Shown: positions 9,011 to 18,300 of the stretch, one piece after another | How positions within the stretch are numbered: the stretch's first letter is position 1 | How the letters are laid out: the number at the start of each line of letters is the position of its first letter | Source of the DNA: Maribacter sp. | Lineage (GTDB): Bacteria > Bacteroidota > Bacteroidia > Flavobacteriales > Flavobacteriaceae | Length of the DNA: 64,000 bases | Reading direction: 5' to 3' | Assembly (NCBI GenBank): GCA_024643345.1 | Contig: JAHENB010000001.1 | Coordinates: 245,491 to 309,490, forward strand | The notes under the pieces: model-generated | The model's database searches: none | What the model saw: only the letters and a program-made list of their open reading frames with translations | What the model was told of the DNA's origin: nothing | Made by a program: the position numbers and the translations under genes

Positions 9011-10702
9011 ATGTCCGACGATAAGAAAGTTATTTTTTCAATGACCGGGGTTACCAAGACCTACAAAAATGCCAATACGCCCGTCCTAAAAAATATTTAC
9101 CTCAGTTTTTTCTATGGCGCCAAGATTGGGATACTGGGCCTTAATGGTTCCGGTAAATCAACTTTGCTCAGAATTATTGCCGGGGTCGACAAGAACTACC
9201 AGGGCGATGTGGTCTTTTCGCCCGGATATCAGGTAGGCTATCTTGAACAGGAACCGCAATTGGACGAAAATAAAACGGTTTTGGAGGTCGTTAAAGAGGG
9301 CGTATCGGAAACTGTGGCCATCTTGGATGAATACAACAAGATCAATGATATGTTCGGCTTACCGGAGGTTTATGAGAATCCTGAAAAGATGCAGAAATTG
9401 ATGGACAAGCAGGCAGAACTTCAGGATAAGATCGATGCGTCTAATGCTTGGGAGTTGGATACCAAGTTGGAAATTGCCATGGATGCCCTGCGCACCCCAG
9501 AACCTGATAAAAAAATAGCGATTTTGTCGGGAGGGGAACGCAGACGTGTGGCCCTATGCCGACTTTTGCTGCAGCAGCCCCAGATACTATTATTGGACGA
9601 ACCTACCAACCATTTGGATGCTGAATCGGTACACTGGTTGGAACATCACTTGGCAAATTATCAAGGTACGGTGATCGCCGTGACACATGACAGGTACTTT
9701 TTGGACAATGTCGCTGGGTGGATCTTAGAATTGGATCGTGGCGAGGGCATTCCTTGGAAAGGCAATTATTCAAGTTGGCTCGACCAAAAGGCAAAACGTC
9801 TGGCTCAGGAGAGCAAGGTCGCTTCCAAACGCCAAAAAACCCTGGAGCGGGAACTCGAATGGGTACGACAAGGGGCAAAGGGAAGACAGACCAAGCAAAA
9901 GGCGCGTTTGAACAATTATGACAAATTATTGAGCCAGGACCAAAAACAGCTCGATGAAAAACTGGAAATCTATATACCCAATGGGCCGAGATTGGGCACC
10001 AATGTAATCGAAGCCAAAGGGGTTAGCAAAGCCTATGGTGATAAATTGCTCTATGAAAATCTGAATTTCAAATTACCGCAAGCTGGTATTGTAGGGGTAA
10101 TAGGTCCCAATGGCGCTGGGAAAACTACGATTTTCAGGATGATCATGGGAGAGGAGCAACCCGATAGCGGTACTTTTGAGATCGGCGATACCGTAAAGAT
10201 TGCCTATGTAGACCAGAGCCACTCGAACATCGACCCTGAAAAGACCATTTGGCAAAACTTCAGTGACGAACAGGATTTGATCCTGATGGGTGGGCGGCAG
10301 GTAAACTCCAGGGCCTATTTGAGCCGGTTCAATTTTTCAGGAAGTGAACAGAACAAAAAGGTGAACATGCTTTCTGGAGGCGAACGCAATCGGTTGCATT
10401 TGGCCATGACCTTAAAAGAGGAAGGCAACGTGCTGCTGCTCGACGAGCCCACAAACGATCTTGATGTGAATACGCTCCGTGCTCTGGAAGAAGGATTGGA
10501 AAATTTTGCGGGATGCGCCGTGGTCATTTCCCACGACAGATGGTTTTTGGATAGGATATGTACCCACATCCTTTCCTTTGAAGGCGATTCCCAAGTCTAC
10601 TTTTTCGAGGGATCATTTTCCGATTATGAAGACAATAAAAAGAAAAGATTGGGTGGCGATATGATTCCTAAAAGGCTCAAATACAAAAAATTGATTCGTT
10701 AA
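9011..10702 (+). CDS. ettA: Energy-dependent translational throttle protein EttA (ABC-F ATPase)
   Basis: Soluble ABC-F protein that binds the ribosomal E site and gates entry into elongation according to ADP/ATP level. Two ABC cassettes are seen: Walker A GLNGSGKST (about 44-52), signature LSGGERRRVAL, Walker B LLLDEPTNHLD; second Walker A GPNGAGKTT, signature LSGGERNRLHLA, Walker B LLLDEPTNDLD. There are no membrane segments. The linker between cassettes is highly charged (RQGAKGRQTKQKARLNNY), as in EttA. Its 563 aa is close to the family length of about 555. A strong intrinsic terminator follows directly, so it is probably the last gene of its transcript. Confidence 0.95.
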   Translation: MSDDKKVIFSMTGVTKTYKNANTPVLKNIYLSFFYGAKIGILGLNGSGKSTLLRIIAGVDKNYQGDVVFSPGYQVGYLEQEPQLDENKTVLEVVKEGVSETVAILDEYNKINDMFGLPEVYENPEKMQKLMDKQAELQDKIDASNAWELDTKLEIAMDALRTPEPDKKIAILSGGERRRVALCRLLLQQPQILLLDEPTNHLDAESVHWLEHHLANYQGTVIAVTHDRYFLDNVAGWILELDRGEGIPWKGNYSSWLDQKAKRLAQESKVASKRQKTLERELEWVRQGAKGRQTKQKARLNNYDKLLSQDQKQLDEKLEIYIPNGPRLGTNVIEAKGVSKAYGDKLLYENLNFKLPQAGIVGVIGPNGAGKTTIFRMIMGEEQPDSGTFEIGDTVKIAYVDQSHSNIDPEKTIWQNFSDEQDLILMGGRQVNSRAYLSRFNFSGSEQNKKVNMLSGGERNRLHLAMTLKEEGNVLLLDEPTNDLDVNTLRALEEGLENFAGCAVVISHDRWFLDRICTHILSFEGDSQVYFFEGSFSDYEDNKKKRLGGDMIPKRLKYKKLIR

Positions 10703-10716
10703 GAAACATGAAAAGT

Positions 10717-10743
10717 AACTCCCGAAATCAACGGGAGTTTTTA
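10717..10743 (+). terminator. Intrinsic terminator after ettA
   Basis: Perfect 8-bp stem (AACTCCCG / CGGGAGTT) with a 7-nt loop and a following T-rich run, starting 14 nt after the ettA stop codon. Confidence 0.9.
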
Positions 10744-10929
10744 TTTATGGAACCATTTTTATCGTTTTATAGGCTCTTTGATTTTTTTAAGACTTCACTG
10801 CGGTTACATCCCAAAAATAATAGATTCGTTGATAAGAATCACATATATAAAGTACCGAATTTCATTTTAGTTATTGGTTTACACATTCACTTCTGCCATG
10901 ACAAATGGGTGAGCGATTTGTTACAATGA

Positions 10930-11745
10930 TCAATAACTTTCTTTAGGGTACCAATCCAATTGAATTACCTTGATATTGGAATTGGCGGAATTCACCAATG
11001 ACTTAAACTTGGAGACATCACTGACATCTGGCCTTCCCCTATAATGATAAGGATACACCTCATTAGGCTTGAATGCCAAAACGGCATCGGCCGCGCTTTC
11101 TTCGGTCATCGTATAGGGTAGGTTCATACATACAAAAGCCTTATCTATGTTTTGAAGGGCACGCATTTCGGGAATGTCTTCGGTATCGCCTGAAAAATAT
11201 ATTCGTTCACCATCCTTGCTCAATACATAACCGTTGCCCCTGCCCTTGACATGGAAATCCTTGGCTTCCTCCCTTAAATTGTACATGGGTATCGCTTCTA
11301 CGGTAATTCCGTAACGTTCTTTACTATCCCCATTGTTCAGCACATCGATTTTAGGGGTGAATTCGGAGGGCATTTGGTCTGCTACCGCTTGCGGCATCAT
11401 AATTTTTGCCTGGGTCGTATTTAATTCCTGTAAGGTTTCCAGGCTAAAATGGTCACCATGTATATCGGTGATCAGAATAAGATCGGGCTGCTTTTCGCCC
11501 ATGAAGGCCCCAGCGCCCCCTACAGGATCGACATAAATGGTAACCCCGTCCCATTCGAGCACAGCAGACGCATGCTCAATGGGCACAATTTTAATGGTTG
11601 GCGGGGAAATTTCCTGAGTTGATCGAGATGCCAATTCCGAAATCGAATTTGTATCGTTGGGCATCGCATTATTTTTTTTGTCGGTTTCTTGACAGGATGT
11701 TGAGACCAATACGTATAATAATAGGAAAATGTTTAATTTTTTCAT
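10930..11745 (-). CDS. MBL-fold metal-dependent hydrolase lipoprotein (UlaG/YtnP-type)
   Basis: A lipoprotein-type signal peptide ends at Cys18 (VSTSC), followed by a polar Asn/Ser-rich linker and a beta-lactamase-superfamily domain. Metal-binding motifs are ITDIHGDHFS (HxxDH-like), FSGDTEDIPEM and the late His in YPYHYRGR. The fold resembles the broad L-ascorbate-6-phosphate lactonase (UlaG)-like group of MBL hydrolases, but being a lipoprotein it would act in the periplasm or at a membrane surface, and the substrate is unknown. It lies 33 nt downstream of the GNAT gene on the same strand, so the two are probably co-transcribed. Confidence 0.8.
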   Translation of the reverse strand: MKKLNIFLLLYVLVSTSCQETDKKNNAMPNDTNSISELASRSTQEISPPTIKIVPIEHASAVLEWDGVTIYVDPVGGAGAFMGEKQPDLILITDIHGDHFSLETLQELNTTQAKIMMPQAVADQMPSEFTPKIDVLNNGDSKERYGITVEAIPMYNLREEAKDFHVKGRGNGYVLSKDGERIYFSGDTEDIPEMRALQNIDKAFVCMNLPYTMTEESAADAVLAFKPNEVYPYHYRGRPDVSDVSKFKSLVNSANSNIKVIQLDWYPKESY

Positions 11746-11778
11746 GGGTTTTTTATAAAGCTAAGGTTCCTTTAAAAT

Positions 11779-12249
11779 TTAAGTTCTTAAATCCAATTCC
11801 ATTTTAATATTGCTTCTTGCGTAAGGCAAATTCTTTTCTAGGGGCACTTCTTTGAATCCATACTTACGGTAAATATATATGGCATTGGTCAATTTGGTAT
11901 TGGAATACAGGTTAATTTTTTCCCATTCGTTCTTCTGGGCGAAATCGATGGCAAATTGCATCAAGGCTTGACCAATTTTAAGTCCTTGAAAATGGGGGTC
12001 CACCGCCATTTTTCCCAATTCGTATGCTTTCTCGTTCATTTTTATAAACGAAAAACAACCTACAATTTCGTCGCCATACTGTGCCATAAAGATATGGCCG
12101 CCCTTATCAAGGATAGATGTTTTGCAATTTTCGAGCAAAAATTCGTCCATGGGTTCAATATGAAAAAAGCGTTGCACCCATGCAAGGTTTAAGTCCCTAA
12201 AATACGCTGCATGCACGGGTGCGAAAGGGATAATTTTCAGCGATACCAT
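11779..12249 (-). CDS. GNAT-family N-acetyltransferase
   Basis: A 156-residue single-domain GNAT protein. The acetyl-CoA-binding motif A is KMAVDPHFQGLKIGQALMQFAI (Q/RxxGxG/A form), preceded by a beta-strand GCFSFIKM and followed by NLYSNTKLTNAIYIYRKYGF, the usual motif B. It would transfer an acetyl group from acetyl-CoA to an amine; the target is not readable from sequence. Probably the first gene of a two-gene unit with the MBL lipoprotein gene. Confidence 0.85.
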   Translation of the reverse strand: MVSLKIIPFAPVHAAYFRDLNLAWVQRFFHIEPMDEFLLENCKTSILDKGGHIFMAQYGDEIVGCFSFIKMNEKAYELGKMAVDPHFQGLKIGQALMQFAIDFAQKNEWEKINLYSNTKLTNAIYIYRKYGFKEVPLEKNLPYARSNIKMELDLRT

Positions 12250-12412
12250 TGATTTGGGGAATATTTTTGACGATTAAAGTTAAGATTTTGTGAGCTTATC
12301 GACCTTGACTTATGGAAATTTTTTAATTAAAAAAATCTAAAAAGTAAATCGGACCGTATATAGAGGGATACAAACAATCAAATTTTTTAAAAAGTAATTA
12401 ATTTTTTACACT

Positions 12413-13300
12413 ATGACTGAAACAAAGAACAATAACGGATTAAAAGTTTTGGCCGGTTTACTAGGGGTGGTATTATTAGGTACCATCATTTATACAGTAA
12501 GCCTTTACCAAGATAAAAAGAAGACCACAATGGCCCTTACCCAGGAAAAGCAATTGGTCGTTGATGACCTTAATAGCTTGAAGTCTGAATATGACAAGGC
12601 CATTTTGGAAAGCAATGCCACCAACGAAGAGTTGGTAACGGCCCGCGATAACATCGCAAAATACATCGATTCTGTAAAAACAATGAAGGCCGATATTTCC
12701 TCGCTTTCGAGATACAGAAGACAAGTTGCTGTTTTGACCAAAGAGCGTGAGTCATTATTGAAAAGGGTAGATTCGTTGACACAATCGAACACCTTGATAG
12801 CCATGCAACGCGACAGCACCTATGTTGAATTGGAAAAGCAAACCGTTTTTAATGATTCATTGGTGGTACAGAACACCCAATTGGCCGATGTGGTTGAAAA
12901 GGGATCGGCATTGAACCTTTCAAAATTTACCGTTGATGCGGTCAGGGAAAGAGGAAGCGGTAAAATGGTATCAACCCAAAGAGCAAAGGCTACCGATAAA
13001 TTCAAGATTTGTTTTACCGTGGCCGACAACGTGATCGCCCAAGCCGGTGACAGGGAATTCTTTATGGAAGTTTTAGACCCTCAAGGTAATGTTTTGGGAG
13101 AGAGTTATTCGAAATCTACCGATTCTGGTGCTTCGGTAACCTACAGCAAGGGCACTAACTTCTATTATGAGAACCGTTCCTTGGATGTTTGTGATTACAT
13201 CAACAAACCTGCTGGGGAATTCCAAAAAGGAAATTACATGGTGAATGTGTACGATGACAAATTGAAGTTGTTGGGTACTTCTAAGTTCACTTTGAAATAA
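12413..13300 (+). CDS. Membrane-anchored coiled-coil protein of unknown function
   Basis: One N-terminal transmembrane helix (about 11-30), then a long charged coiled coil (about 33-165) rich in heptad-like Leu/Ile spacing, then a globular beta domain (about 170-295, with KFKICFTVADN and NYMVNVYDDKLKLLGTSKF). The short cytoplasmic N-terminus (MTETKNNN) and one anchor predict that the coiled coil projects into the periplasm. Similar proteins recur in Bacteroidota but I know of no assigned function. It stands alone, with 163 nt of AT-rich DNA before it and a strong terminator after it, so it is probably monocistronic and well expressed. Confidence 0.75.
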   Translation: MTETKNNNGLKVLAGLLGVVLLGTIIYTVSLYQDKKKTTMALTQEKQLVVDDLNSLKSEYDKAILESNATNEELVTARDNIAKYIDSVKTMKADISSLSRYRRQVAVLTKERESLLKRVDSLTQSNTLIAMQRDSTYVELEKQTVFNDSLVVQNTQLADVVEKGSALNLSKFTVDAVRERGSGKMVSTQRAKATDKFKICFTVADNVIAQAGDREFFMEVLDPQGNVLGESYSKSTDSGASVTYSKGTNFYYENRSLDVCDYINKPAGEFQKGNYMVNVYDDKLKLLGTSKFTLK

Positions 13301-13320
13301 ACACTTTCCATTAAACTTAA

Positions 13321-13353
13321 AAAGGGGCAATCGATTACGATTGCCCCTTTTTT
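13321..13353. terminator. Bidirectional terminator between the coiled-coil gene and fumC
   Basis: Perfect 13-bp stem (AAAGGGGCAATCG with its complement), a 4-nt ATTA loop and T-runs on both strands. It lies 21 nt after the coiled-coil gene and 23 nt after the end of fumC on the other strand, so it can serve both convergent genes. Confidence 0.95.
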
Positions 13354-13375
13354 ATTTCCTCTTAGATCCTGAACA

Positions 13376-14773
13376 TTATTGAAGGGAGCCGACCATATCT
13401 TCAGGCTTTACCCACTCGTCATAGTCTTCGGCGGTCACATAGCCAAGATTTATTGCCTCTTCCTTTAAAGTAGTGCCATTTTTATGGGCCGTATTAGCAA
13501 TTTCAGCGGCCTTATAATAGCCGATCTTGGTATTCAATGCAGTCACCAGCATTAAGGAATTATTGAGCAGTTGCTTAATGACCTCATAATTTGGTTCAAT
13601 ACCTGCTGCGCAATTGATATCAAAACTGACACAGGCATCGCCCAAGAGTTGTGCAGATTGCAAAATATTAGCTGCCATCATGGGTTTGAAGACATTCAAT
13701 TCGTAATGGCCTTGGGTACCTCCAACGGTGACGGCCACATCATTTCCCATAACCTGTGCGCATACCATGGTCAATGCCTCGCATTGTGTGGGATTTACTT
13801 TTCCCGGCATAATGGAGCTCCCGGGCTCATTGGCGGGAATGATTATTTCTCCAATGCCCGAACGTGGGCCGGAGGCCATCATGCGTATATCGTTGGCGAT
13901 TTTGTTCAGCGATACGGCCAATTGCTTGAGCGCACCGTGACTTTCCACAATGGCATCGTGAGAGGCCAGGGCCTCGAATTTGTTTTCGGCCGTCTTTAAC
14001 GGAAGTCCCGTAAACTGGGAAATATATTTGGCCACCATAACATCGTACCCTTTCGGGGTATTGAGTCCGGTTCCTACCGCAGTGCCACCCAAAGCCATTT
14101 CACTCAAATGATCCAGAGTATTCTTTAAGGCTTTAAGGCCGTGATCTAGCTGTGCCACATAACCCGAAAATTCTTGTCCCAGGGTTAGGGGAGTGGCATC
14201 CATAAGGTGGGTACGACCTATTTTGACAACCTTGTTAAACTCCTTTGACTTTTTGTGCAGGGTATTCCTTAGCTGGGTCACGCCTGGGATGGTGGTGTCC
14301 ACAATCTTTTTATAGGCGGCAATGTGCATTCCAGTGGGAAAAGTATCGTTGGATGATTGCGATTTGTTCACGTCATCGTTGGGCTGTATCGTTTTTTCAC
14401 CTTCTCCGATTTTCTTCCCGTAAATTTCATGGGCACGGTTAGCGATCACCTCGTTCACGTTCATATTGCTCTGTGTACCCGATCCCGTTTGCCAGATGAC
14501 CAGGGGAAATTGGTCATCGAATTTTCCGTCCAGGATTTCGTCGCATACTTTTGCAATCAAATCCCTCTTTTCTATTGGAAGCACCCCCAGATCACAATTG
14601 GCATAAGCAGCCGCCTTTTTAAGATAGGCGAAGCCATAGATAATATCCAGGGGCATAGAGGCCGATGGGCCGATCTTAAAATTATTTCTGGAACGTTCCG
14701 TCTGGGCGCCCCAATATTTGTCTGCCGGGACCTCAACGGTCCCCATAGTGTCTTTTTCAATTCTAAAGTTCAT
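13376..14773 (-). CDS. fumC: Class II fumarate hydratase (fumarase C)
   Basis: Converts fumarate to L-malate in the TCA cycle; an iron-free homotetramer in the cytoplasm. The family signature [16 protein letters not shown] carries the mobile SS loop and catalytic Ser. Other active-site segments are [31 protein letters not shown] and [20 protein letters not shown]. Its 465 aa equals the normal length. It is monocistronic: a TAnnTTTG-type promoter lies just upstream and a bidirectional terminator at the end. Confidence 0.97.
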   Translation of the reverse strand: MNFRIEKDTMGTVEVPADKYWGAQTERSRNNFKIGPSASMPLDIIYGFAYLKKAAAYANCDLGVLPIEKRDLIAKVCDEILDGKFDDQFPLVIWQTGSGTQSNMNVNEVIANRAHEIYGKKIGEGEKTIQPNDDVNKSQSSNDTFPTGMHIAAYKKIVDTTIPGVTQLRNTLHKKSKEFNKVVKIGRTHLMDATPLTLGQEFSGYVAQLDHGLKALKNTLDHLSEMALGGTAVGTGLNTPKGYDVMVAKYISQFTGLPLKTAENKFEALASHDAIVESHGALKQLAVSLNKIANDIRMMASGPRSGIGEIIIPANEPGSSIMPGKVNPTQCEALTMVCAQVMGNDVAVTVGGTQGHYELNVFKPMMAANILQSAQLLGDACVSFDINCAAGIEPNYEVIKQLLNNSLMLVTALNTKIGYYKAAEIANTAHKNGTTLKEEAINLGYVTAEDYDEWVKPEDMVGSLQ

Positions 14774-14796
14774 GATCGATCATTTTTTAAGCTAAA

Positions 14797-14828
14797 CAAA
14801 GGTAAGGCTTTGAGGGATTAATTATGAA
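14797..14828 (-). promoter_or_regulatory. Promoter of fumC
   Basis: On the minus strand, TACCTTTG (14804-14797) matches the Bacteroidota -7 box TAnnTTTG exactly. A TTC (14828-14826) occupies the -33 position at a 21-nt spacing, the same spacing as the perfect promoters elsewhere in this window. The start codon lies 23 nt downstream of the box. Confidence 0.7.
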
Positions 14829-14876
14829 CGGGGCTATTTGAAATCTAAATTCGTTTGATATTTTTTAGGAATAGAT

Positions 14877-14908
14877 TTGTCTGATTCCCCATTTTCAAAG
14901 TATATTTG
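14877..14908 (+). promoter_or_regulatory. Promoter of the 57-aa membrane protein gene
   Basis: TTG at 14877-14879, a 21-nt spacer, and TATATTTG at 14901-14908: a full match to the flavobacterial -33/-7 consensus. The ATG at 14929 is 20 nt beyond the -7 box. Confidence 0.8.
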
Positions 14909-14928
14909 TGGAATCAAATTATTAAAAG

Positions 14929-15102
14929 ATGTTTGAATTCGATCAGTATTTGGGATTTCTCGCCTTCTTGACCATATTGACCATAGGTTTTTGGCTGATG
15001 ATATTTTTGTTGACTTTTGTGGTACCTTATTGGTTGTTCGGTAATTTGATGGAGATGTACAAACAGAAACGCGAAGCTAAACGTGCCGCGAGAAACGCAT
15101 AA
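14929..15102 (+). CDS. Small membrane protein, 57 aa
   Basis: A short gene supported by three independent signals: a perfect promoter 20 nt upstream, an ATG-to-TAA frame of 57 codons, and an intrinsic terminator that begins at the stop codon. The product has a hydrophobic stretch long enough for one long or two short helices (about 9-42, rich in Phe, Leu and Ile, with a central Trp-Leu-Met-Ile) and a strongly basic cytoplasmic tail (YKQKREAKRAARNA). I do not recognise a named family. Possible roles include a regulator or subunit of a membrane complex; nothing in the neighbours (fumC, outer-membrane receptor) points to a specific partner. Confidence 0.8.
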   Translation: MFEFDQYLGFLAFLTILTIGFWLMIFLLTFVVPYWLFGNLMEMYKQKREAKRAARNA

Positions 15103-15130
15103 AAAAAGGAGCCAATAGGCTCCTTTTTTA
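15102..15130. terminator. Bidirectional terminator after the 57-aa gene
   Basis: 12-bp stem (AAAAAAGGAGCC with its complement), AATA loop, T-run on both strands. The stem starts on the stop codon of the 57-aa gene and lies 8 nt beyond the end of the convergent outer-membrane protein gene. Confidence 0.93.
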
Positions 15131-15137
15131 ATTTATA

Positions 15138-17621
15138 TCAAGATCCTCCTCCTTCAAACTCCCCATCATCATTACCTCCATTGTTACGTTGGTTGTTTCG
15201 CTCAGACTTTTTCTGGTTAAATCTGTAGATAAAAGAAGCTGTAAATTGTCTTTCACGCCATTGGAATTCACTCTCTGATGTAAAGAAGGGGGTTTCCGTA
15301 AAGGACCTTCTCTTTCTTGAATTCAATAAATCCCTCACCCCCAATGATACGGTGGCCTTATCGTCCAGAACATCTTTGCTAAAAGCCAAATCCAATGAAA
15401 AGATGCCCTTGTTTTCCGTTTGTGCGTTTTGTGATGGGCCCCGATAAAAGGCATTGGTTTGCCAATCGATCTTGGCGGGCAATGATACCTTTGAACTAAA
15501 TCGGGCGAACCAACTGGTGTTGTCCGCACCGTAATCGACATCATTGAAAAACCCTTCTTTCTTAAATTTGAAAAAATTGAAACTGCCATTCAGCCGCAAC
15601 CATTTTTTTGGATTGTAAAGTACTGCAGCTTCCGCCCCAATGCGTTCATTGGTAGATAAATTTATCGGAATGGATCTTATAATGGGGATACCATCCGAAG
15701 TATTCTGCCCGGTTTCTTCCTGGATTCTTTCAAAGGAATCGGTTTCTTTTTGATAATAGACCGACGTGGTTAAGGTAAGTTTATCCCAACGTCTTAAATA
15801 TCCTAAATCAAATGCATTGGCATAAGCGGGATTTAAGTTGGGGTTGCCCTGAAAAATATTGGTTCTACTTACCCGTGATGGGAAAGGATTGATGAAGAAT
15901 CCTCTGGGCCTGTTGATTCTTCTGTTATACCCCAAGGAAATATTTTCTTTGTCATTCAATTCATATATCAGATTGATGGTTGGAAATAGCCCCAAATAAT
16001 TTTTATCAAAATTTAAGGCAATTTCAGGTCCTAAAATTTCCTGCAAAGCATCTTCATCGAATTCAGAATCAACCTGGCCTTTCAATTGGGTGTTTTCCAA
16101 TCGTAGTCCCAAAAGGAAAGAAAAACCCCCAAATTTGTTTCCGTATTGGGTATACACCGCAGTGACGTTTTCGTCATAGGTAAAGGTATTGGTCAAATTT
16201 TGGTTGGTCTCAAATTGGCCCGTGTTTTGGTTTAAGGTATCCAGTTTAAAATCGGTGATAGTTTGTTCATAATCGCCCCTGAATCCGGCCTCAAATTGGG
16301 AATCACCAATGGGCAAGACATAATCAGCCTGAATTAAATATTCATTTTGTATTTCATTTTGGAACACCTTTTCACTTGCCAATAATTGATTATCGGGAAA
16401 AGTATTGTTTTCAACAATGGTTGTTGGCGAAACTTCTTTACCGTAAGAATATTGTAAATCGGCCGTTAATTTATGACCTTCATCATTAAAATTATTGTTA
16501 TAATTCAGGGATACTTGATAATTGTTGTCATCTTCATTTTGTTGTTCCCTCCTTAAAGTCCTGCTATCCAAATCATCTAGAATAAAGCGCTCACTGGTGT
16601 TTTCGGTAACGTCCTGTTCATCTGAGAAACGGCCAAAAACGCTTCCGGTCAAAGAAGATTTTTTTGTTAAGAAATATTCTATTCCGAGGTTGACGTTAAA
16701 GGCTTTATCCCTTCTCTGAATGTCCCTTTCTTCAATGATGCGGTCGAAAGCACCGTTAAAGTATCTGTTATCAAAAAGTCCATTTCCCGGAGGTTCCCGG
16801 AAAGTATAGCCCAAGGTATTGAAGATATTGAACTTATCGGTTCGAAGATTCACGTTGGATGTGACTTGGGAGGCTATCGGATATCCAACACTGGTATTGA
16901 TCGAACCATTGAAACCCAATGTTTTTTCTTGTTTTAAGACAATATTCAAAATGCCCGCAGTTCCCTCGGCATCATATCGTGCAGAGGGACTGGTAATGAC
17001 CTCGACCTTTTCAATGGCATCGGCCGGTAACTGTCGCAAGGCATCGGTAGAGCCGAAACCAGCAAGGGCTGAGGGCCTTCCATTAATAAGTATCCTAACA
17101 TTATCGTTGCCGCGAAGGCTGATGGCTCCGTCGACGTCAACGGAAACGGACGGAATGTTGTTCAAGGCATCACTGATATTGGCACCACTGTTGGTAAGGT
17201 CCTTTCCAACATTGTAGACCTTTTTATCTAACCTAACTTCCACGGTGGTTCGCTCCCCCACGACTTCCACACCTTCCAGTTGTGCCACATCCAAACTTAA
17301 TTTCAGCGTGCCAAGATCTGTTGAACTGTTGAAGGCCCTGTTGTCGAATTTGATCGACTTATATGATATGTACTCAATGCTTACATTGTAATTGCCTGGC
17401 GCGGTTTCCACTTCCAACCTTCCCTTTGCATCTGATATGCCACCGGTTACTTTTTCTGGATTTTCAACACTTTGCAGAACCAAAGTGGCGTATTCAAGCG
17501 GCTCTCCGGTTTCATTGTCTAATATTGTTCCCGTAATTTTTATCGGTGATTGCCCTTGTGGTCCTTGGGCGGTGATATTAATGGTAAAGAGGAGTAGGGC
17601 AAGCGGGAACAGCTTCTTCAT
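15138..17621 (-). CDS. TonB-dependent-receptor-like outer-membrane beta-barrel protein
   Basis: Signal peptide MKKLFPLALLLFTINITAQ, a carboxypeptidase-like regulatory domain (about 27-105, IKITGTILDNETGEPLEYATL), a plug domain (about 120-225, with ALNNIPSVSVDVDGAISLRG, VRILINGRPSAL and DAIEKVEVITSPSARYDAEG), and a C-terminal barrel of the OMP_b-brl_3 kind with repeated aromatic beta-strands. The protein is 827 aa, normal for the group. The frame stays open upstream to 17711, but that extension overlaps the preceding gene and lacks a signal peptide, so the ATG at 17621 is chosen. It starts one nucleotide after the Spy-like gene's stop codon, implying co-translation. The ligand is unknown. Confidence 0.9.
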   Translation of the reverse strand: MKKLFPLALLLFTINITAQGPQGQSPIKITGTILDNETGEPLEYATLVLQSVENPEKVTGGISDAKGRLEVETAPGNYNVSIEYISYKSIKFDNRAFNSSTDLGTLKLSLDVAQLEGVEVVGERTTVEVRLDKKVYNVGKDLTNSGANISDALNNIPSVSVDVDGAISLRGNDNVRILINGRPSALAGFGSTDALRQLPADAIEKVEVITSPSARYDAEGTAGILNIVLKQEKTLGFNGSINTSVGYPIASQVTSNVNLRTDKFNIFNTLGYTFREPPGNGLFDNRYFNGAFDRIIEERDIQRRDKAFNVNLGIEYFLTKKSSLTGSVFGRFSDEQDVTENTSERFILDDLDSRTLRREQQNEDDNNYQVSLNYNNNFNDEGHKLTADLQYSYGKEVSPTTIVENNTFPDNQLLASEKVFQNEIQNEYLIQADYVLPIGDSQFEAGFRGDYEQTITDFKLDTLNQNTGQFETNQNLTNTFTYDENVTAVYTQYGNKFGGFSFLLGLRLENTQLKGQVDSEFDEDALQEILGPEIALNFDKNYLGLFPTINLIYELNDKENISLGYNRRINRPRGFFINPFPSRVSRTNIFQGNPNLNPAYANAFDLGYLRRWDKLTLTTSVYYQKETDSFERIQEETGQNTSDGIPIIRSIPINLSTNERIGAEAAVLYNPKKWLRLNGSFNFFKFKKEGFFNDVDYGADNTSWFARFSSKVSLPAKIDWQTNAFYRGPSQNAQTENKGIFSLDLAFSKDVLDDKATVSLGVRDLLNSRKRRSFTETPFFTSESEFQWRERQFTASFIYRFNQKKSERNNQRNNGGNDDGEFEGGGS

Positions 17622-17622
17622 G

Positions 17623-18147
17623 TTATGATTTTGATTTCTTCTTTTTTTGTTTCTTCTTTTCCTTTTTGGTTTTTTCAATACCGTTTTTCTGCAAGGCCAC
17701 AAAAGCCTCATATTTTTCCAAGGGAAGTCCGGCTTTCAGTTCTTCATCCTGCATTACCGTGATTTTTTCCATTCCCTCCCTCATTTTGTCGGGGCTCAAT
17801 TTTAAGATCTGCATTTCGATACGTTGCTGAACGTATTTTTTCAATACAGACGACAACACTGCCGACTCGAAATCGTTCAGCTCCAACGCCTCCGTTATTG
17901 CGGGCATTTCACCATCCACAAGTTCTTCGGCTGTTTTAGGTTCTGGTGCCTCCTGGGTCTCTTGTGCCTGCGGGATGGCACTGCGTTGATTTCCGTATCC
18001 GTAACCATATCCACTGCCAGAACCATATCCATTACCATAACCACGATTGCCATAACCATACTGTGCACTTGCAATCGGCGCAGCGAACAGAAGAATGAAC
18101 AAAAGCGGAAAAAAACGGTTGAAATTCAAGTTCAAATTATTTTTCAT
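17623..18147 (-). CDS. Secreted Gly/Tyr-rich protein with Spy-like helical domain and Lys tail
   Basis: Signal peptide to about residue 28 (PIASAQ), a low-complexity Gly-Tyr-rich segment (about 29-55, repeats of YGYGN/GYGSG), a Glu/Ala/Pro linker, an all-helical region (about 70-150) that resembles the Spy/CpxP-like LTxxQ group found in many flavobacterial secreted proteins (LSPDKMREGMEKI, GLPLEKYEAFVALQKNG), and a run of about 15 mostly Lys residues at the C-terminus. The Spy-like call is by pattern only. The ATG at 18147 is preferred over a TTG five codons upstream. It is translationally coupled with the barrel protein gene, which suggests a periplasmic helper for that receptor. Confidence 0.7.
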   Translation of the reverse strand: MKNNLNLNFNRFFPLLFILLFAAPIASAQYGYGNRGYGNGYGSGSGYGYGYGNQRSAIPQAQETQEAPEPKTAEELVDGEMPAITEALELNDFESAVLSSVLKKYVQQRIEMQILKLSPDKMREGMEKITVMQDEELKAGLPLEKYEAFVALQKNGIEKTKKEKKKQKKKKSKS

Positions 18148-18159
18148 ATCGTAAGACTT

Positions 18160-18167
18160 CAAAATTA
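18160..18167 (-). promoter_or_regulatory. -7 element of the Spy-like / barrel operon
   Basis: On the minus strand TAATTTTG matches TAnnTTTG and lies 12 nt upstream of the chosen ATG. No clear TTG is present at the -33 position, so it is a half match. Confidence 0.5.
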
Positions 18168-18300
18168 GACTAAGGTTTAAACGCGTCCGGTTAATTGTTT
18201 GTTAAATTAAAAAAAACAGTAAACAGAAAAAAAGCAGTTATAGGGTACATTTCAAATAGGCCAGCAAATATGGGGTCTAAAGGAAGTTCTCATGACCACC

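Noticed and set aside
10708..10929. 73-codon frame after ettA
   Set aside because: It starts inside the ettA terminator and its composition (Phe- and Ile-rich without pattern) looks like translated AT-rich intergenic DNA.
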